Origin: Methylosinus sp. Ce-a6
Lineage (GTDB): Bacteria; Pseudomonadota; Alphaproteobacteria; Rhizobiales; Beijerinckiaceae
NCBI RefSeq assembly: GCF_009811655.1
Contig: NZ_BGJX01000023.1
Span: 1-52,675, forward strand
Direction of reading: 5' to 3'
Length of the DNA stretch: 52,675 nt
Shown: one piece after another, positions 9,196 to 18,125 of the stretch
Layout of the letters: each line of letters begins with the position of its first letter
Position numbering within the stretch: position 1 is the first letter of the stretch
Made by a program: the position numbers and the translations under genes
Notes under the pieces: generated by a model
The model's input: the letters and a program-made list of their open reading frames with translations, nothing else
Database searches by the model: none
Told to the model about the DNA's origin: nothing

Positions 9196-9253
9196 GCGAG
9201 CCTGAAGGCTCGCGGTCCAGGGAGCGGTTTGGACCGCGAGCCTTCAGGCTCGC
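9196..9253. repeat. perfect 24-bp inverted repeat with internal palindromes
   Basis: Positions 9196-9219 and 9230-9253 are exact reverse complements around a 10-base loop. Each arm carries GCGAGCCTGAAGGCTCGC, which is almost palindromic itself (GCGAGCCT-GA-AGGCTCGC), so the element can fold as one long hairpin or two short ones. It lies 16 bases downstream of the DUF2336 stop and could end its transcript. Confidence 0.85.
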
Positions 9254-9269
9254 ATTCGCCGCCGACTGT

Positions 9270-10325
9270 TCAAGCCTTGGCCTTGGCGGCCTGGCTCTTC
9301 GGCTTGCGCCTGCGTTTCGTCTCCACTGCGCCCGGACGCGCCGAGGCGGCGGCGGCGCGCTCCTTCTCCTGGCGCAGAGAGCCGGTCATGGCGGCGACGA
9401 GCCGTTGCGCGGCGCGCGGCGGCGTCGAGCGCGTCAAGGCGACGAGCGAGCGTATGCGCTCCACATCCGGCGCGTCGCGATCCGCGCCGAGGAAAATGCG
9501 GATCGCCGTATCCTCGGACACGCAGAGGGCGACCAGCGCCAGCGCCAGCGCCTCGCCGCCGCGATCCATGAGAATGGCGCGGGCGCGCGATTTGCGGCAG
9601 TCGAGCGCTTCGGCGAGCGCCTCGGCCAGCCCTTCGAGGTCGCGGGCGATCGCGCAGGCGTCGATCTCCTCCGCGAGCGCGGGAGAGGGCCGCGCGACAT
9701 GCTCCGGCCCATTGGCGATGAGCGCCCGCGTCGTCGCCTCGAGCAGAATGCGCGAGCGCTCGCCGGGATCGGCGGCGAGGAAGAGCGCCTCCGGGTCCAG
9801 CCCCAGATCGGAGCGATCCAGCAATATGCGGGCGAGCCGCGGATCGTCGCGCGCGGCCTGCAACAAAGCGCGTCGCGACGCCTGATCGAGATGGAGGCGG
9901 CGATTGGCGGCGAGCGCGCAGAGCACCTCGCTCTCGCCGCGCGAGGCGAGGCAGGCGACGATCTTGCGCTCGAGCGAGGAGCGGCGGGCGATGGCGACGG
10001 CGAGCTCGGCCGAGCCATGCTCGGCCAGCGCGCGGGCGAGGCCCGCGTGGATCGCCGGCGCATATTCGATGGCGATTCGCGAGACGCGCCCGCCCTTGTC
10101 CAGGAGCCGGGCGATGACGCCCCGCGGCGTATCCGGATGGCGGCACAATTCGACCGCCCGCTCGGCCACCACATCGGTGTCGAGCACGTCGATGAAGCCG
10201 CCCGCGAGCGTCTCGAATTGCTCTATGTCGGCCGCCGGATGCAGCGGACGCGCGACGAACTGATCGACGATCTCGCGGAACAGGGCCGCCTCGGCATTTC
10301 GCTTGTCGCTTTCGCCTCGTGGCAT
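9270..10325 (-). CDS. DUF2336 domain-containing protein
   Basis: A 351-residue cytoplasmic protein rich in short alpha-helical, HEAT-like units with repeated A-x-R-x-S/D-L patterns, as in the alphaproteobacterial DUF2336 family. The C-terminal 30 residues are strongly basic (KRRRKPKSQAAKAKA), which could bind nucleic acid or acidic partners. The family has no settled function. There is no signal peptide or membrane segment. The start ATG is at 10325; a 138-bp divergent promoter region separates it from the small plus-strand gene at 10464. Confidence 0.8.
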   Translation of the reverse strand: MPRGESDKRNAEAALFREIVDQFVARPLHPAADIEQFETLAGGFIDVLDTDVVAERAVELCRHPDTPRGVIARLLDKGGRVSRIAIEYAPAIHAGLARALAEHGSAELAVAIARRSSLERKIVACLASRGESEVLCALAANRRLHLDQASRRALLQAARDDPRLARILLDRSDLGLDPEALFLAADPGERSRILLEATTRALIANGPEHVARPSPALAEEIDACAIARDLEGLAEALAEALDCRKSRARAILMDRGGEALALALVALCVSEDTAIRIFLGADRDAPDVERIRSLVALTRSTPPRAAQRLVAAMTGSLRQEKERAAAASARPGAVETKRRRKPKSQAAKAKA

Positions 10326-10463
10326 TTACGCACCAATCGCAACATTAATGCTCGATCGGCGACTTTAGCGCGCGGACATTGACGCAACATTAACCCTCGG
10401 CGGACCCTAATCGCCGCATCGACCTGTCGCGCGATTTGCGCGCTTCATTGCGGGGGCGATGAG

Positions 10464-10655
10464 ATGGGCGAGATCATAGCCTTCTCCTTTAAGGCGAGGC
10501 CGGCGGCCGCAGCGCCGCCCATCGTCGGCGAGGCGCAGATACTTTTCTTTCTGGGCGTGCGCTATGTGAGGCTGGACGGGACCGCGACGAACGCTCCGAG
10601 CGGAACGGGCGGGGCGGCGACGAGCGGCGGCCGCAAGCGCAAGCGCCGGGCGTGA
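10464..10655 (+). CDS. small conserved-looking hypothetical protein, 63 aa
   Basis: A 63-residue frame starting MGEIIAFSFKAR, with a proline/alanine stretch, a short hydrophobic core (AQILFFLGVRYVRL) and a basic tail (RKRKRRA). GGGGGCGATGAG upstream could serve as a ribosome site. The MGEII(A/P)F start recalls small alphaproteobacterial proteins of unknown function, but I cannot name a family. It stands alone on the plus strand between DUF2336 and a palindromic repeat. Confidence 0.5.
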   Translation: MGEIIAFSFKARPAAAAPPIVGEAQILFFLGVRYVRLDGTATNAPSGTGGAATSGGRKRKRRA

Positions 10656-10692
10656 TTCGTCGTTTCCGCGTGAATGCTTCGCATTCCGCATG

Positions 10693-10778
10693 GCCGTCAT
10701 CGCGGGAGCGAAGCGACGAAGCAATCTAGGGGCCGCCCCACGGCTGAAGGATCGCTTCGCTCCGCTCGCGATGACGGC
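10693..10778. repeat. GTCATYGCG-type palindromic repeat, copy 1
   Basis: Terminal inverted arms GCCGTCATCGCG (10693-10704) and CGCGATGACGGC (10767-10778) enclose GAGCGAAGC- and GCTTCGCTC-type segments. The same family recurs at 15185-15266 and 22415-22495. It lies after the 63-aa gene and before the CAP-domain gene. Confidence 0.85.
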
Positions 10779-10801
10779 GAACCGGTCATCCGGAAGCCGT
10801 A

Positions 10802-11314
10802 TCAATCGGCGAGAATCAGCGCCCAATAGACCTTGTATTTCGCATTCGGCGCATAGGCCGTCGCTATGCCCATGCGCGTCGCTTTTTTCATCAGCAGATT
10901 TTTGTTGTGCGGCGGCGACTGCCGCCAGCCCGAAAACGCCTCGGCGAGCGTGTGATAGCCGGCCGACACATTCTCTGCCGCGCTGACGCTGCGCATTCCG
11001 CGCGCGGTCAAGCGCATGTCCAGCGTCCCGCGCACCTCGTGGCTCAGCGAATTGGCGCTCGCCATGACATCGGCTTGCGCCTGCGCGGCCTCCTGCAGCG
11101 AAGCGTCCACCGCGAGCGCCGATAGCCCGTTGTTGCTGCGATAGAGCGAGATCATCTCGCGCGCGGCCTCGGCGTCGACGCGCGCGCCCGGCGCGGCGAG
11201 CGAGCGATAGAAGCTCGGCTGCTCGGGCTCCTTCGGCAGCCGGCTCCCGTCGGAGCAGGAAACGAGCGAGAGGAGCGCCGCCGCCGGCGCGAAGATGCGA
11301 AGGAAAGGATACAT
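10802..11314 (-). CDS. CAP-domain lipoprotein
   Basis: A 170-residue secreted protein. The N-terminus has a hydrophobic signal ending in the lipobox LVSC (cysteine at about residue 20), so it is probably lipid-anchored. The rest matches the CAP/SCP superfamily: SLSHEVRGTLDMRLTARGMRSVSAAENVSAGYHTL contains the His and Glu positions, followed by WRQSPPHNKNLL. Bacterial CAP proteins act outside the cytoplasm, and their reactions are mostly unknown. I chose ATG 11314 because it begins just before the signal sequence. An ATG at 11370 overlapping the mscS stop would add 19 basic residues. Probable operon with mscS upstream. Confidence 0.82.
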   Translation of the reverse strand: MYPFLRIFAPAAALLSLVSCSDGSRLPKEPEQPSFYRSLAAPGARVDAEAAREMISLYRSNNGLSALAVDASLQEAAQAQADVMASANSLSHEVRGTLDMRLTARGMRSVSAAENVSAGYHTLAEAFSGWRQSPPHNKNLLMKKATRMGIATAYAPNAKYKVYWALILAD

Positions 11315-11367
11315 GCGCCGTCGTCGCCGATGAGCAGGAAGAAACAATATCGGCGCGCCTTCTACAC

Positions 11368-14019
11368 TCATTCGCCGGCGACCGCATAGTCCCGCTCGCG
11401 CGCCGCTTCGACGGCGCGCGGGGCGAACGGCTCGAGCCCCATCACCTGCACCACCGCCGGCGCCGGCGCCGGCGGCGAAATCTTCACGCCCGCCTCGGCG
11501 AAGCGACGGTGGATGTCGAAGAGCAGATCGCTCTTCACCCGCGTCGCCTGCTCGACATCCTCGACGAAGCACCACAGCTCGAAACGAAAGGCCGTCTGCT
11601 CCATGGCGAGGAATATCACCTGCGGCGCCGGAATGCGCAGCAGGGCGTCCTGCGCCTTGGCGGCGGCGAGCAGAAGCTCGCGGATCTGCTCCGGATCGAC
11701 GCCGGCATGTGGCGCTATGGCGATCTTGATGCGGCCGACGCGGTCGTTGCGCAACCAATTCTTCACCACGCCGGAGACGAGATTGGAGTTGGGCACGATC
11801 ATCGTCGCGCGGTCGAAGGTCTCGATCTCGGTGGAGCGCACATTGATGCGCTTCACATAGCCCTGCTCGTCGCCGACGACGACCCAATCGCCGACGCGGA
11901 TCGCCCGCTCCCACAGCAGGATGAGGCCGGAGACGAAATTATTGACGATGGATTGCAGGCCGAAGCCGATGCCGACCGAGAGCGCGCCGGCGACGATGGC
12001 GAGCCGCTCGAGGCCGAGGCCGAGCTCGGCCAGGGCCACGGAGACGGCGAGGATGAATCCGGCGTAGCCGAGGCTCGCGCCGATCGAATGGCGCAGCCCC
12101 ATGTCGAGGCGCGTCAGCGGCAGCAGGCGCTGATCGAGCCAGCGCCTCAGCGCCTTGGTCGCCCCATAGGTGAGCGCGAAGAGCGCCGCCGCCGTCGCCA
12201 TGCCGGCGGGCGAGATGGAGACCTCGCCGATCTTGAATCCGGCGTAGGCGGTCTGGAGATTGCCGAAGAAGTCGCCGGATTGGAATCCATAGGGGACGAG
12301 CGCGACGAAGAGCGCGAAGGCGTAGAGGGCGAGAGTCGCGACGCCGCTCAGCAGCACGGCGAATTGGCCGAGCGAATCGCGCTGCGCGCCGAATCCCGAG
12401 ACGAGCGCCCGCCCGAGCGGCGTCTGCGGCTCGAAGGCGCGCGCAAAGCCGGTCTCGACGAAAGCGAGCAGCAGATAGAGCGCCGCGCCGACGGCCGCGA
12501 GCCAGGCGATCTGCAACACCACGAAATTGGCGAAGGCCACATAGCCCGCCGCCAGCGCGCCGGTGATGACGGCGATCTCCGCCCAGGCGAGCAGGCGCAG
12601 CGCATAGAGCCAATCGCGCCCCTCGCGATCGGCGCCGGCGTCGTCCTCGCGCGTCTCACGCCGCGTGGCGACCACGGCGACGAGAAAGACGATGGCGATG
12701 AACAAGGCTCCGACGCCACGCGTCAGCACGACGACCGGCAGGCCCGCCTGCACGAATTCGGCGATCTGCTCCAGCACGCGCGTCGCCGCTGCGACGAAGC
12801 CGACGAGAACCGCGAGATGGAGCAGCCGCCGCGAGAGGCGGTCGCCGAGGCCGACGAGCCGCCATTGCGGCAGGCCCGGCGCCAGCAGCCCGCGCGCCAA
12901 ACCATATGAAACGGCGACGAAGGTCACCGCCTCCGAGAGGCGCCGGCCGAGCGGCGCGAGGATCGCGTCATCGAGCTGGAAAGCGTCGAGGGCGAGGGCG
13001 AGAGCCGCGACGATCGCGATCGGCAGCGCCGCCGTCACCATTGTGGTCGTCACCGCCGCCGTCGCCTTGCGGAACCGGTCGGGCGCCTCGATCGCGGCCC
13101 CGCGCCGCGAGAAGCGGCGGGCGAGCAGCGTCGCCGGCGCGGCGAGCAGCAGCAGCGCGAAGAGGGTCGCGAGGAAGGTCTCGAACTGTCCGTCGCGCAG
13201 CCGCGCCGAGACCGCCGCGCCGCGCTGCTCGAGCAGCAGGCCGAAGACCTTGGCGTCATAGGGCAGCTCTTGCAGGGCGCCGATCCACAGCGAGGGAGAG
13301 AACAGCCCGCTGGTGCGCAGGAACAAAGTCTTGGCGAAGAGCGCCCGCTGCCGCGCCCGGATGACGAGGCCCGTCTGCTTCGCCTCGATCGACAGCGCCC
13401 GCGCCCGTTTCAGCGTGGCGTCCACCTCGTCATAGAGCTTCTTCTGCTCCGCCCATTCGGCGTTGACGCTCGCCGTCGCCAGCGAGCCGCTGTCGATCGC
13501 CGGAGCCGGCGCGGGGATGGGCGGGGGACGCGTCTCGGCCGAAGCCTTGGCGATCAGCGCCCTTCCGTTCGTCGGCGCGCGCGCGCCTTTGCCGGGGACG
13601 GCGTCCTCCTTCTTTGGCGGCGCTTCGGCCGGAGCCGGGGCGAGGGCCGGCGCCGCTGGAGCTTCTTTCGTCTCGCCGGCGGGCTTGGCGGGGCCGGAGA
13701 GCTCGTCGAGCCGGGCCTGCAGCGCCGCGAGGCGGGGCGTCAGCCGATCGATCACGTCCTGCAACTCGGCCGGCAGCGCGTCGACCCGCTCGCGCAGGCT
13801 CTTGAGCGTCGCGTCATTGAGCGAGGGATCGGCGAGCGCCTTCTCCACATCTTCGAGCGTCGCCCGCGCGGCGTCGAGCCGGGCGTTGAGCTGCTCGAGC
13901 GAGGAGCCGGGCTCGGCGGCGCAAGCCGCGCTCGCGAAGAACGCGCCGACGAACAGAAGGACGAGGCAGAGAGCGAGAAATCGGCGCAAGGCGAAGCTTT
14001 CGTTGCTGAGTCGAGCCAT
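11368..14019 (-). CDS. large MscS-family mechanosensitive channel (DUF3772 type)
   Basis: An 883-residue inner-membrane channel that should open under membrane tension to release solutes. It has a signal peptide (residues 1-34), a periplasmic DUF3772-like region with coiled-coil character (about 40-240) and a proline/alanine-rich linker. Multiple membrane helices follow, then the MscS core: the pore-lining helix contains GFGLQSIVNNFVSGLILLWERAIRVGDWV, followed by the beta domain with TIVPNSNLV-like MIVPNSNLVSGVVKNW. It stops at 11368 with an ATGA overlap to an alternative start of the CAP lipoprotein. Confidence 0.92.
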   Translation of the reverse strand: MARLSNESFALRRFLALCLVLLFVGAFFASAACAAEPGSSLEQLNARLDAARATLEDVEKALADPSLNDATLKSLRERVDALPAELQDVIDRLTPRLAALQARLDELSGPAKPAGETKEAPAAPALAPAPAEAPPKKEDAVPGKGARAPTNGRALIAKASAETRPPPIPAPAPAIDSGSLATASVNAEWAEQKKLYDEVDATLKRARALSIEAKQTGLVIRARQRALFAKTLFLRTSGLFSPSLWIGALQELPYDAKVFGLLLEQRGAAVSARLRDGQFETFLATLFALLLLAAPATLLARRFSRRGAAIEAPDRFRKATAAVTTTMVTAALPIAIVAALALALDAFQLDDAILAPLGRRLSEAVTFVAVSYGLARGLLAPGLPQWRLVGLGDRLSRRLLHLAVLVGFVAAATRVLEQIAEFVQAGLPVVVLTRGVGALFIAIVFLVAVVATRRETREDDAGADREGRDWLYALRLLAWAEIAVITGALAAGYVAFANFVVLQIAWLAAVGAALYLLLAFVETGFARAFEPQTPLGRALVSGFGAQRDSLGQFAVLLSGVATLALYAFALFVALVPYGFQSGDFFGNLQTAYAGFKIGEVSISPAGMATAAALFALTYGATKALRRWLDQRLLPLTRLDMGLRHSIGASLGYAGFILAVSVALAELGLGLERLAIVAGALSVGIGFGLQSIVNNFVSGLILLWERAIRVGDWVVVGDEQGYVKRINVRSTEIETFDRATMIVPNSNLVSGVVKNWLRNDRVGRIKIAIAPHAGVDPEQIRELLLAAAKAQDALLRIPAPQVIFLAMEQTAFRFELWCFVEDVEQATRVKSDLLFDIHRRFAEAGVKISPPAPAPAVVQVMGLEPFAPRAVEAARERDYAVAGE

Positions 14020-14135
14020 ATACGCAATGAGACGAACAATTTGCCAATCTTGCGGCGACGCCGACGCCGGGTGACGACGTCAGCCGGTCCGAGAGGCGTT
14101 TCGGTCTGGCCAGCGGCCCGCCGGGAATTGCGACT

Positions 14136-15284
14136 CTAGTCGTCGCGGTCTTTCGCCGGATAGGCGCGCCATCGCCCGGCGCGGTCGCGGACGCGCCAGC
14201 CGCCGTCCTCGTCGCGCTCGAGATGGGATGGCTGGAGCGGAACCTTGCCGAAGCCGCCCGGAATGTCGAGAACGTAAGACGGAAGCCCGACGCCCGAGAT
14301 CCGCCGCGACAGCTCGGCGTGAAGCTCCCGCCCGCGCTCGAGCGAGAGGCGGAAATGGCCGGTGCCGGGCGCGAGGTCTGGATGGTGCAGATAATAGGGC
14401 TTGATCTGCGCCGCCAGAAGCGCGCGCATCAGCTGCTCGAGCGTCGCCGCATCGTCATTGACGCCGGCGAGCAGCACGGTCTGCGCCAGCGTCGAAATCC
14501 CGGCCCGCTGGATGCGGGCGACGGCCTGCCGCGCCGGAGCGGAGAGCTCGCGCGCGTGATTGACGTGCAGGACCATATAGAGAGCCTTGCCGCTCGCCGT
14601 CAGCGCCTCCAGCCGGTCCGCCGTGACGAGGCGGGGCGCTGCGGTCGGCGCGCGCGTATGGAGGCGCAGCACGGCGACATGTGGGATCGCGGCGAGCCGC
14701 TCGGCGACGGCGCGCAGCCGCCGCGCCGAGAGCGCCAGCGGATCGCCGCCGGTGAGAATGACCTCGAAAATCTGCGGCCGCTCCGCGATATAGGCGAACG
14801 CCTCGTCGAGCGCCGTCTCGGAGAGCGAGGCGCCCTTGCCGAGCCCCACGGTCTCGCGGCGAAAGCAGAAGCGGCAGTACACCGGGCAGACGGAGAGGAG
14901 CTTCAACAGCACGCGATCGGGATAGCGATGCACGAGCCCTTCAGTCGGGCTGAAGGCGTCGTCGCCGATCGGATCGGCGAGCTCTTCCGGGCGCGTCTCC
15001 AGCTCGCGCAGGTCCGGCAGAAATTGCCGCGCGATCGGGTCCGCGGGATCGGCCCTGTCGATCAGCGCGGCGATCTCGGGCGTGACGGCGACGCTATAGC
15101 GCGCCTCGACGGCGCGCAGTGTTTCGGCTCGCGAGGCGTCCAGCAGCCCGACGGCGGCGAGCTCGGCGACGGAGGTCGAGGTTGCGTCATTGCGAGCGGA
15201 GCGAAGCAATCCGGGGCCATGGGGCGGCCCCTGGGTCGCTTCCTCGCTCCGCTCCTCGCGATGACGGGCGCTGTCCTCGGTCAT
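14136..15284 (-). CDS. epmB: EF-P lysine 2,3-aminomutase EpmB (KamA family)
   Basis: A 382-residue radical-SAM enzyme that isomerises alpha-lysine to beta-lysine for modification of elongation factor P. The [4Fe-4S] motif CPVYCRFC gives C133, C137 and C140; GGDPL is the SAM-binding GGE-like motif, and the barrel continues to PSYVLDIPGG. epmA and efp nearby make the EF-P role likely, unlike catabolic lysine 2,3-aminomutase. The first 33 residues are odd: residues about 7-33 are translated from an extragenic repeat (15185-15266). No other ATG, GTG or TTG start lies between the repeat and the conserved part, so the extension may be real. No clear ribosome site precedes ATG 15284. Confidence 0.88.
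   Translation of the reverse strand: MTEDSARHREERSEEATQGPPHGPGLLRSARNDATSTSVAELAAVGLLDASRAETLRAVEARYSVAVTPEIAALIDRADPADPIARQFLPDLRELETRPEELADPIGDDAFSPTEGLVHRYPDRVLLKLLSVCPVYCRFCFRRETVGLGKGASLSETALDEAFAYIAERPQIFEVILTGGDPLALSARRLRAVAERLAAIPHVAVLRLHTRAPTAAPRLVTADRLEALTASGKALYMVLHVNHARELSAPARQAVARIQRAGISTLAQTVLLAGVNDDAATLEQLMRALLAAQIKPYYLHHPDLAPGTGHFRLSLERGRELHAELSRRISGVGLPSYVLDIPGGFGKVPLQPSHLERDEDGGWRVRDRAGRWRAYPAKDRDD
15185..15266. repeat. GTCATTGCGAG-type palindromic repeat, copy 2, inside epmB
   Basis: CGTCATTGCGAG (15185-15196) and CTCGCGATGACG (15255-15266) are near-perfect inverted ends, with AGCGGAGCGAAGCAATCC adjacent. The element lies within the 5' coding part of epmB and supplies about 27 codons without a stop. 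Confidence 0.85.
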
Positions 15285-15356
15285 TGGGCCGCTTATAGTG
15301 GCATAACCGCATGCGGCAATGGATTTCGCCGCGGCTCGCCGCCATGGACCGGAAGA

Positions 15357-16511
15357 ATGCCCCTATCCACCGACCGCACGCCTTGGGAGATTCTTGCGCT
15401 GCTGCGATTCTTCCTGGCCTTTGTGGTCCTGTCCGGCCATTTGACCTGGTATCCGGACGCCTCCGGCGGCTGGGTCGAGACATTCGACGATTTCGGCGGA
15501 AAAGCCGCGGTCATCGGCTTTCTGCTGATTTCCGGATTTTCCATGTCCGCCTCGCTGGAGCGTGCGGAAAAGGGATTTTATATCCGGCGTTTCTTACGTA
15601 TCTATCCGCTCTATTTCAGCGCCGTGCTCCTGTCCCTGCTGGTCGAGGCCGCCACCCACGGGCACGTCCAGATCGGCGCATTCTCCGTCGATGGCGAGAA
15701 ATCTTCCGCGGCGCTCGGAAATCTCTTTTTCCTTCAGGCCTTTTTTGTGAAGCCGCTACAATTCGACGGGCCGCTCTGGTCGCTGGCGATCGAGGTCTTC
15801 TACTATCTTCTCGCGCCCTTCTTCCGGAGGGCGGAACCCGGGCGCCTGCTCGCGCTCATGTCCTTGTCTCTTCTATGCTATTTGCTGCCGAGGCACGCCG
15901 ATTGGGTTCTCTTCTATGGCGCCGTCATCAAATCCAATGCACTGGATTATCTCTGGTGCTGGCTGCTCGGCTTCCGTCTGTGGCGGGAGCGCTCGCTGTC
16001 GACGATCATTTTTGCCCTGCTCGGCGCGGCGGCGGTGCGCTTCGGGCCCTATACGCCGGAGCCTTTCGCCATCGTCACTTTTCTCGCCACATTGGCCGCG
16101 CTGCTTTTCGGCGATCGAATCGCCTTTCCGCGTCGGCTGAGCGGCGTCGCGACCTATCTCGGGGAATTTTCCTATCCGCTCTATGTTTTTCATTTTCCGG
16201 CGATGATCATGGGCTATGCGCTGATCGGGCTCGAATCGCCGGAGGCGCTGCTCGCGGTCGCGCTGGCTACGGCTCTGCTCTCGCTCCACGCCATCGACCG
16301 CGGTCTGATGCGCCGACGCCTCGTTCCGTTGCTGCTCGGAGGGAGCGGCGAGAGGGCTTACGTCCCCTTTTCCGCCACGGGCGTCCACAGCACCTGCTCG
16401 ATGCGTTCCGCGCCGCTCGCCAGCATGACGAGCCGATCGAAGCCGAGCGCGATCCCGCTCGCCGGCGGCATATGGGCGAGCGCGGCGAGAAAATCCTCGT
16501 CTACCGGATAG
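15357..16511 (+). CDS. acyltransferase-3 family membrane protein
   Basis: A 384-residue polytopic membrane protein of the acyltransferase-3 family (OafA/NodX type), which transfers acyl groups to sugars or other envelope molecules. Family marks are the first helix with LRFFLAFVVLSGHLTW (the conserved His), FYIRRFLRIYPLYF, and the later GPLWSLAIEVFYYLLAPFF. The ATG at 15357 has GGAAGA close upstream. The natural domain ends near residue 333 (LLLGGSGERA). The frame then continues for about 50 polar, serine-rich residues antisense to the 3' end of epmA, so the tail may be a by-product of a missing stop. The acceptor is unknown. Confidence 0.8.
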   Translation: MPLSTDRTPWEILALLRFFLAFVVLSGHLTWYPDASGGWVETFDDFGGKAAVIGFLLISGFSMSASLERAEKGFYIRRFLRIYPLYFSAVLLSLLVEAATHGHVQIGAFSVDGEKSSAALGNLFFLQAFFVKPLQFDGPLWSLAIEVFYYLLAPFFRRAEPGRLLALMSLSLLCYLLPRHADWVLFYGAVIKSNALDYLWCWLLGFRLWRERSLSTIIFALLGAAAVRFGPYTPEPFAIVTFLATLAALLFGDRIAFPRRLSGVATYLGEFSYPLYVFHFPAMIMGYALIGLESPEALLAVALATALLSLHAIDRGLMRRRLVPLLLGGSGERAYVPFSATGVHSTCSMRSAPLASMTSRSKPSAIPLAGGIWASAARKSSSTG

Positions 16512-17395
16512 CGGTCGCCATAGATGCGCTGGCGCTTCTCCATCTGCTCCGTAAAGCGCCGGCGCTGCTCAGTGGGATCGGTCAGCTCGCCGAAGCCATT
16601 GGCGAGCTCGACGCCGCAGGCGAAGAGCTCGAAACGCTCGGCGAAGCGCGGGTCGTCCGCTTTGGGCCGCGCCAGCGCGGCCTCGCTCGCCGGATAGTCG
16701 CACAGCAAGGCCGCGCGCGCGCGGCCGAGCTCCGGCTCCACTTTCTCGGACAGAATCTTGCTGAAGAGGTCGGACCAATCATCGTCCGCCGCGACCCTTA
16801 TCCCATCCCGCGCGGCGGCGCGGGCGAGGCCGTCGCGATCGCCGAGCAGCGCGGCGAGGTCCATGCCGGCATAGCGGTCGAAGGCCTCGCGGCAGGAGAT
16901 CGCCTCCGGCTCCTCATAAGGATCGACGCTCGCGCCGCGAAAGGCGAATCGCTCGACGCCCAGCGCCTCGGCCGCGGCGGCGAGAATGCCGGCGCAATCC
17001 TCCATCAGCCGCTCGGGCGGCTCATTCGCCCGATACCATTCCAGCATGGTGAATTCCGGATGGTGGAGGGCGCTGCGCTCGCGATTGCGGAACACGCGGG
17101 CGAAGGTGAAGATGCGCTCCTCGCCCGCCGCCAGCAGCTTTTTGCAGGAAAACTCCGGCGAGGTATGGAGATAGAGGCGGCTCGACTCCCCCGCGCCCGA
17201 GATCAGATCGACGCCGAAGGCGCAAAGATGCGTCTCATTGCCGGGCGAGAGCTGGAGCGCCGCCGTCTCGACCTCGACAAAGCCTTGGCGAGAGAAAAAC
17301 TGCCGCAGGGCGGCGGCGATTTTCGCGCGAGCCTTGAGAAATGGCTTGCGATCGGCGTAAACATCCCGTGCCCACCAGGGCGACACTCGCGTCAT
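16358..17395 (-). CDS. epmA: EF-P lysine ligase EpmA (GenX/PoxA)
   Basis: A 345-residue class II lysyl-tRNA-synthetase paralogue lacking the tRNA-anticodon domain. It adenylates beta-lysine and attaches it to the conserved lysine of EF-P. Visible class II motifs: motif 2 FARVFRNRERSALHHPEF and motif 3 GIALGFDRLVMLASG; YLHTSPEF and ELANGFGEL are family segments. Length matches EpmA (about 325-350). It is divergent from efp (start 17516), with 120 bases between. Its 3' end overlaps the convergent acyltransferase frame by 154 bases. EpmC, the hydroxylase present in enterobacteria, is not in the window. Confidence 0.95.
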   Translation of the reverse strand: MTRVSPWWARDVYADRKPFLKARAKIAAALRQFFSRQGFVEVETAALQLSPGNETHLCAFGVDLISGAGESSRLYLHTSPEFSCKKLLAAGEERIFTFARVFRNRERSALHHPEFTMLEWYRANEPPERLMEDCAGILAAAAEALGVERFAFRGASVDPYEEPEAISCREAFDRYAGMDLAALLGDRDGLARAAARDGIRVAADDDWSDLFSKILSEKVEPELGRARAALLCDYPASEAALARPKADDPRFAERFELFACGVELANGFGELTDPTEQRRRFTEQMEKRQRIYGDRYPVDEDFLAALAHMPPASGIALGFDRLVMLASGAERIEQVLWTPVAEKGT

Positions 17396-17515
17396 TCGTC
17401 GAGCCGTTCAAAGGTTCGAGGGCGGCGGCCGGGTCCCGCGCGAGACGCGCGGATCGAGCCGATAAGGCGTTTCATAGACCCGCCGCGCGCGGCCAGCAAT
17501 CGAGGATGAAAAATC

Positions 17516-18085
17516 GTGAAAGTCATCGCCAGTTCGATCCGAAAGGGCAATATCATCGAGAAGGAGGACGGCCATCTCTACGTCGTTCTGAAGGCGGAGA
17601 GCTTCTTCCCCGGCAAGGGCACGCCGACGACGCAGATCGATATGCGCCGCCTCTCCGACGGGGTGAAGGTCGCCGACCGCTACAAGACGACCGAGCAGGT
17701 CGAGCGCGCCTTCGTCGAGGATCAGGATTTCAGCTATCTCTTCGGCGACGACGACGGCTTCACCTTCATGAACACCGCGACCTATGACCAGGTCATCGTG
17801 CCCAAGGATGTGATCGGCGACCAGGCGCAATGGTTGCAGGAGGGCATGGTCTGCATTCTGTCGCTGTTCAACGGAACCGCGGTGGCGATCCAGCTCCCGG
17901 CCCGCGTGACGCTCGAGATCACCGAGACCGAGCCGGCGATGAAGGGCCAGACGGCTTCCTCTTCCTATAAGCCCGCCATCGCCTCCAATGGCGCCCGCGT
18001 GATGGTGCCGCCGCATATTCAGACCGGCACGCGCGTCGTCATCCAGACGGAAGACGGTTCTTACGTCGAGCGCGCCAAGGATTGA
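17516..18085 (+). CDS. efp: elongation factor P
   Basis: A 189-residue three-domain translation factor that rescues ribosomes stalled at polyproline. The acceptor loop FFPGKGTPT places the modified residue exactly at K34, as in E. coli-type EF-P, in agreement with epmA and epmB next door. The C-terminal OB domain ends [20 protein letters not shown], with the usual Tyr-Val-Glu-Arg. The start is GTG at 17516, preceded by GAGGATGA. Proline-rich proteins in this window, such as the cysteine desulfurase cargo with PPALPEAP repeats, would be natural clients (inference). Confidence 0.97.
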   Translation: MKVIASSIRKGNIIEKEDGHLYVVLKAESFFPGKGTPTTQIDMRRLSDGVKVADRYKTTEQVERAFVEDQDFSYLFGDDDGFTFMNTATYDQVIVPKDVIGDQAQWLQEGMVCILSLFNGTAVAIQLPARVTLEITETEPAMKGQTASSSYKPAIASNGARVMVPPHIQTGTRVVIQTEDGSYVERAKD

Positions 18086-18093
18086 TGTCGAGA

Positions 18094-18125
18094 GTGAGTG
18101 GTGAGTGGTTCTACTCACTACTCAC
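18094..18125. terminator. stem-loop between convergent efp and vsr
   Basis: GTGAGTGGTGAGT (18094-18106) can pair with ACTCACTACTCAC (18113-18125) over 13 positions with one G-U wobble and a 6-base loop. It lies 9 bases after the efp stop and touches the vsr stop. No T-run follows on either strand, so its terminator role is tentative. Confidence 0.5.
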
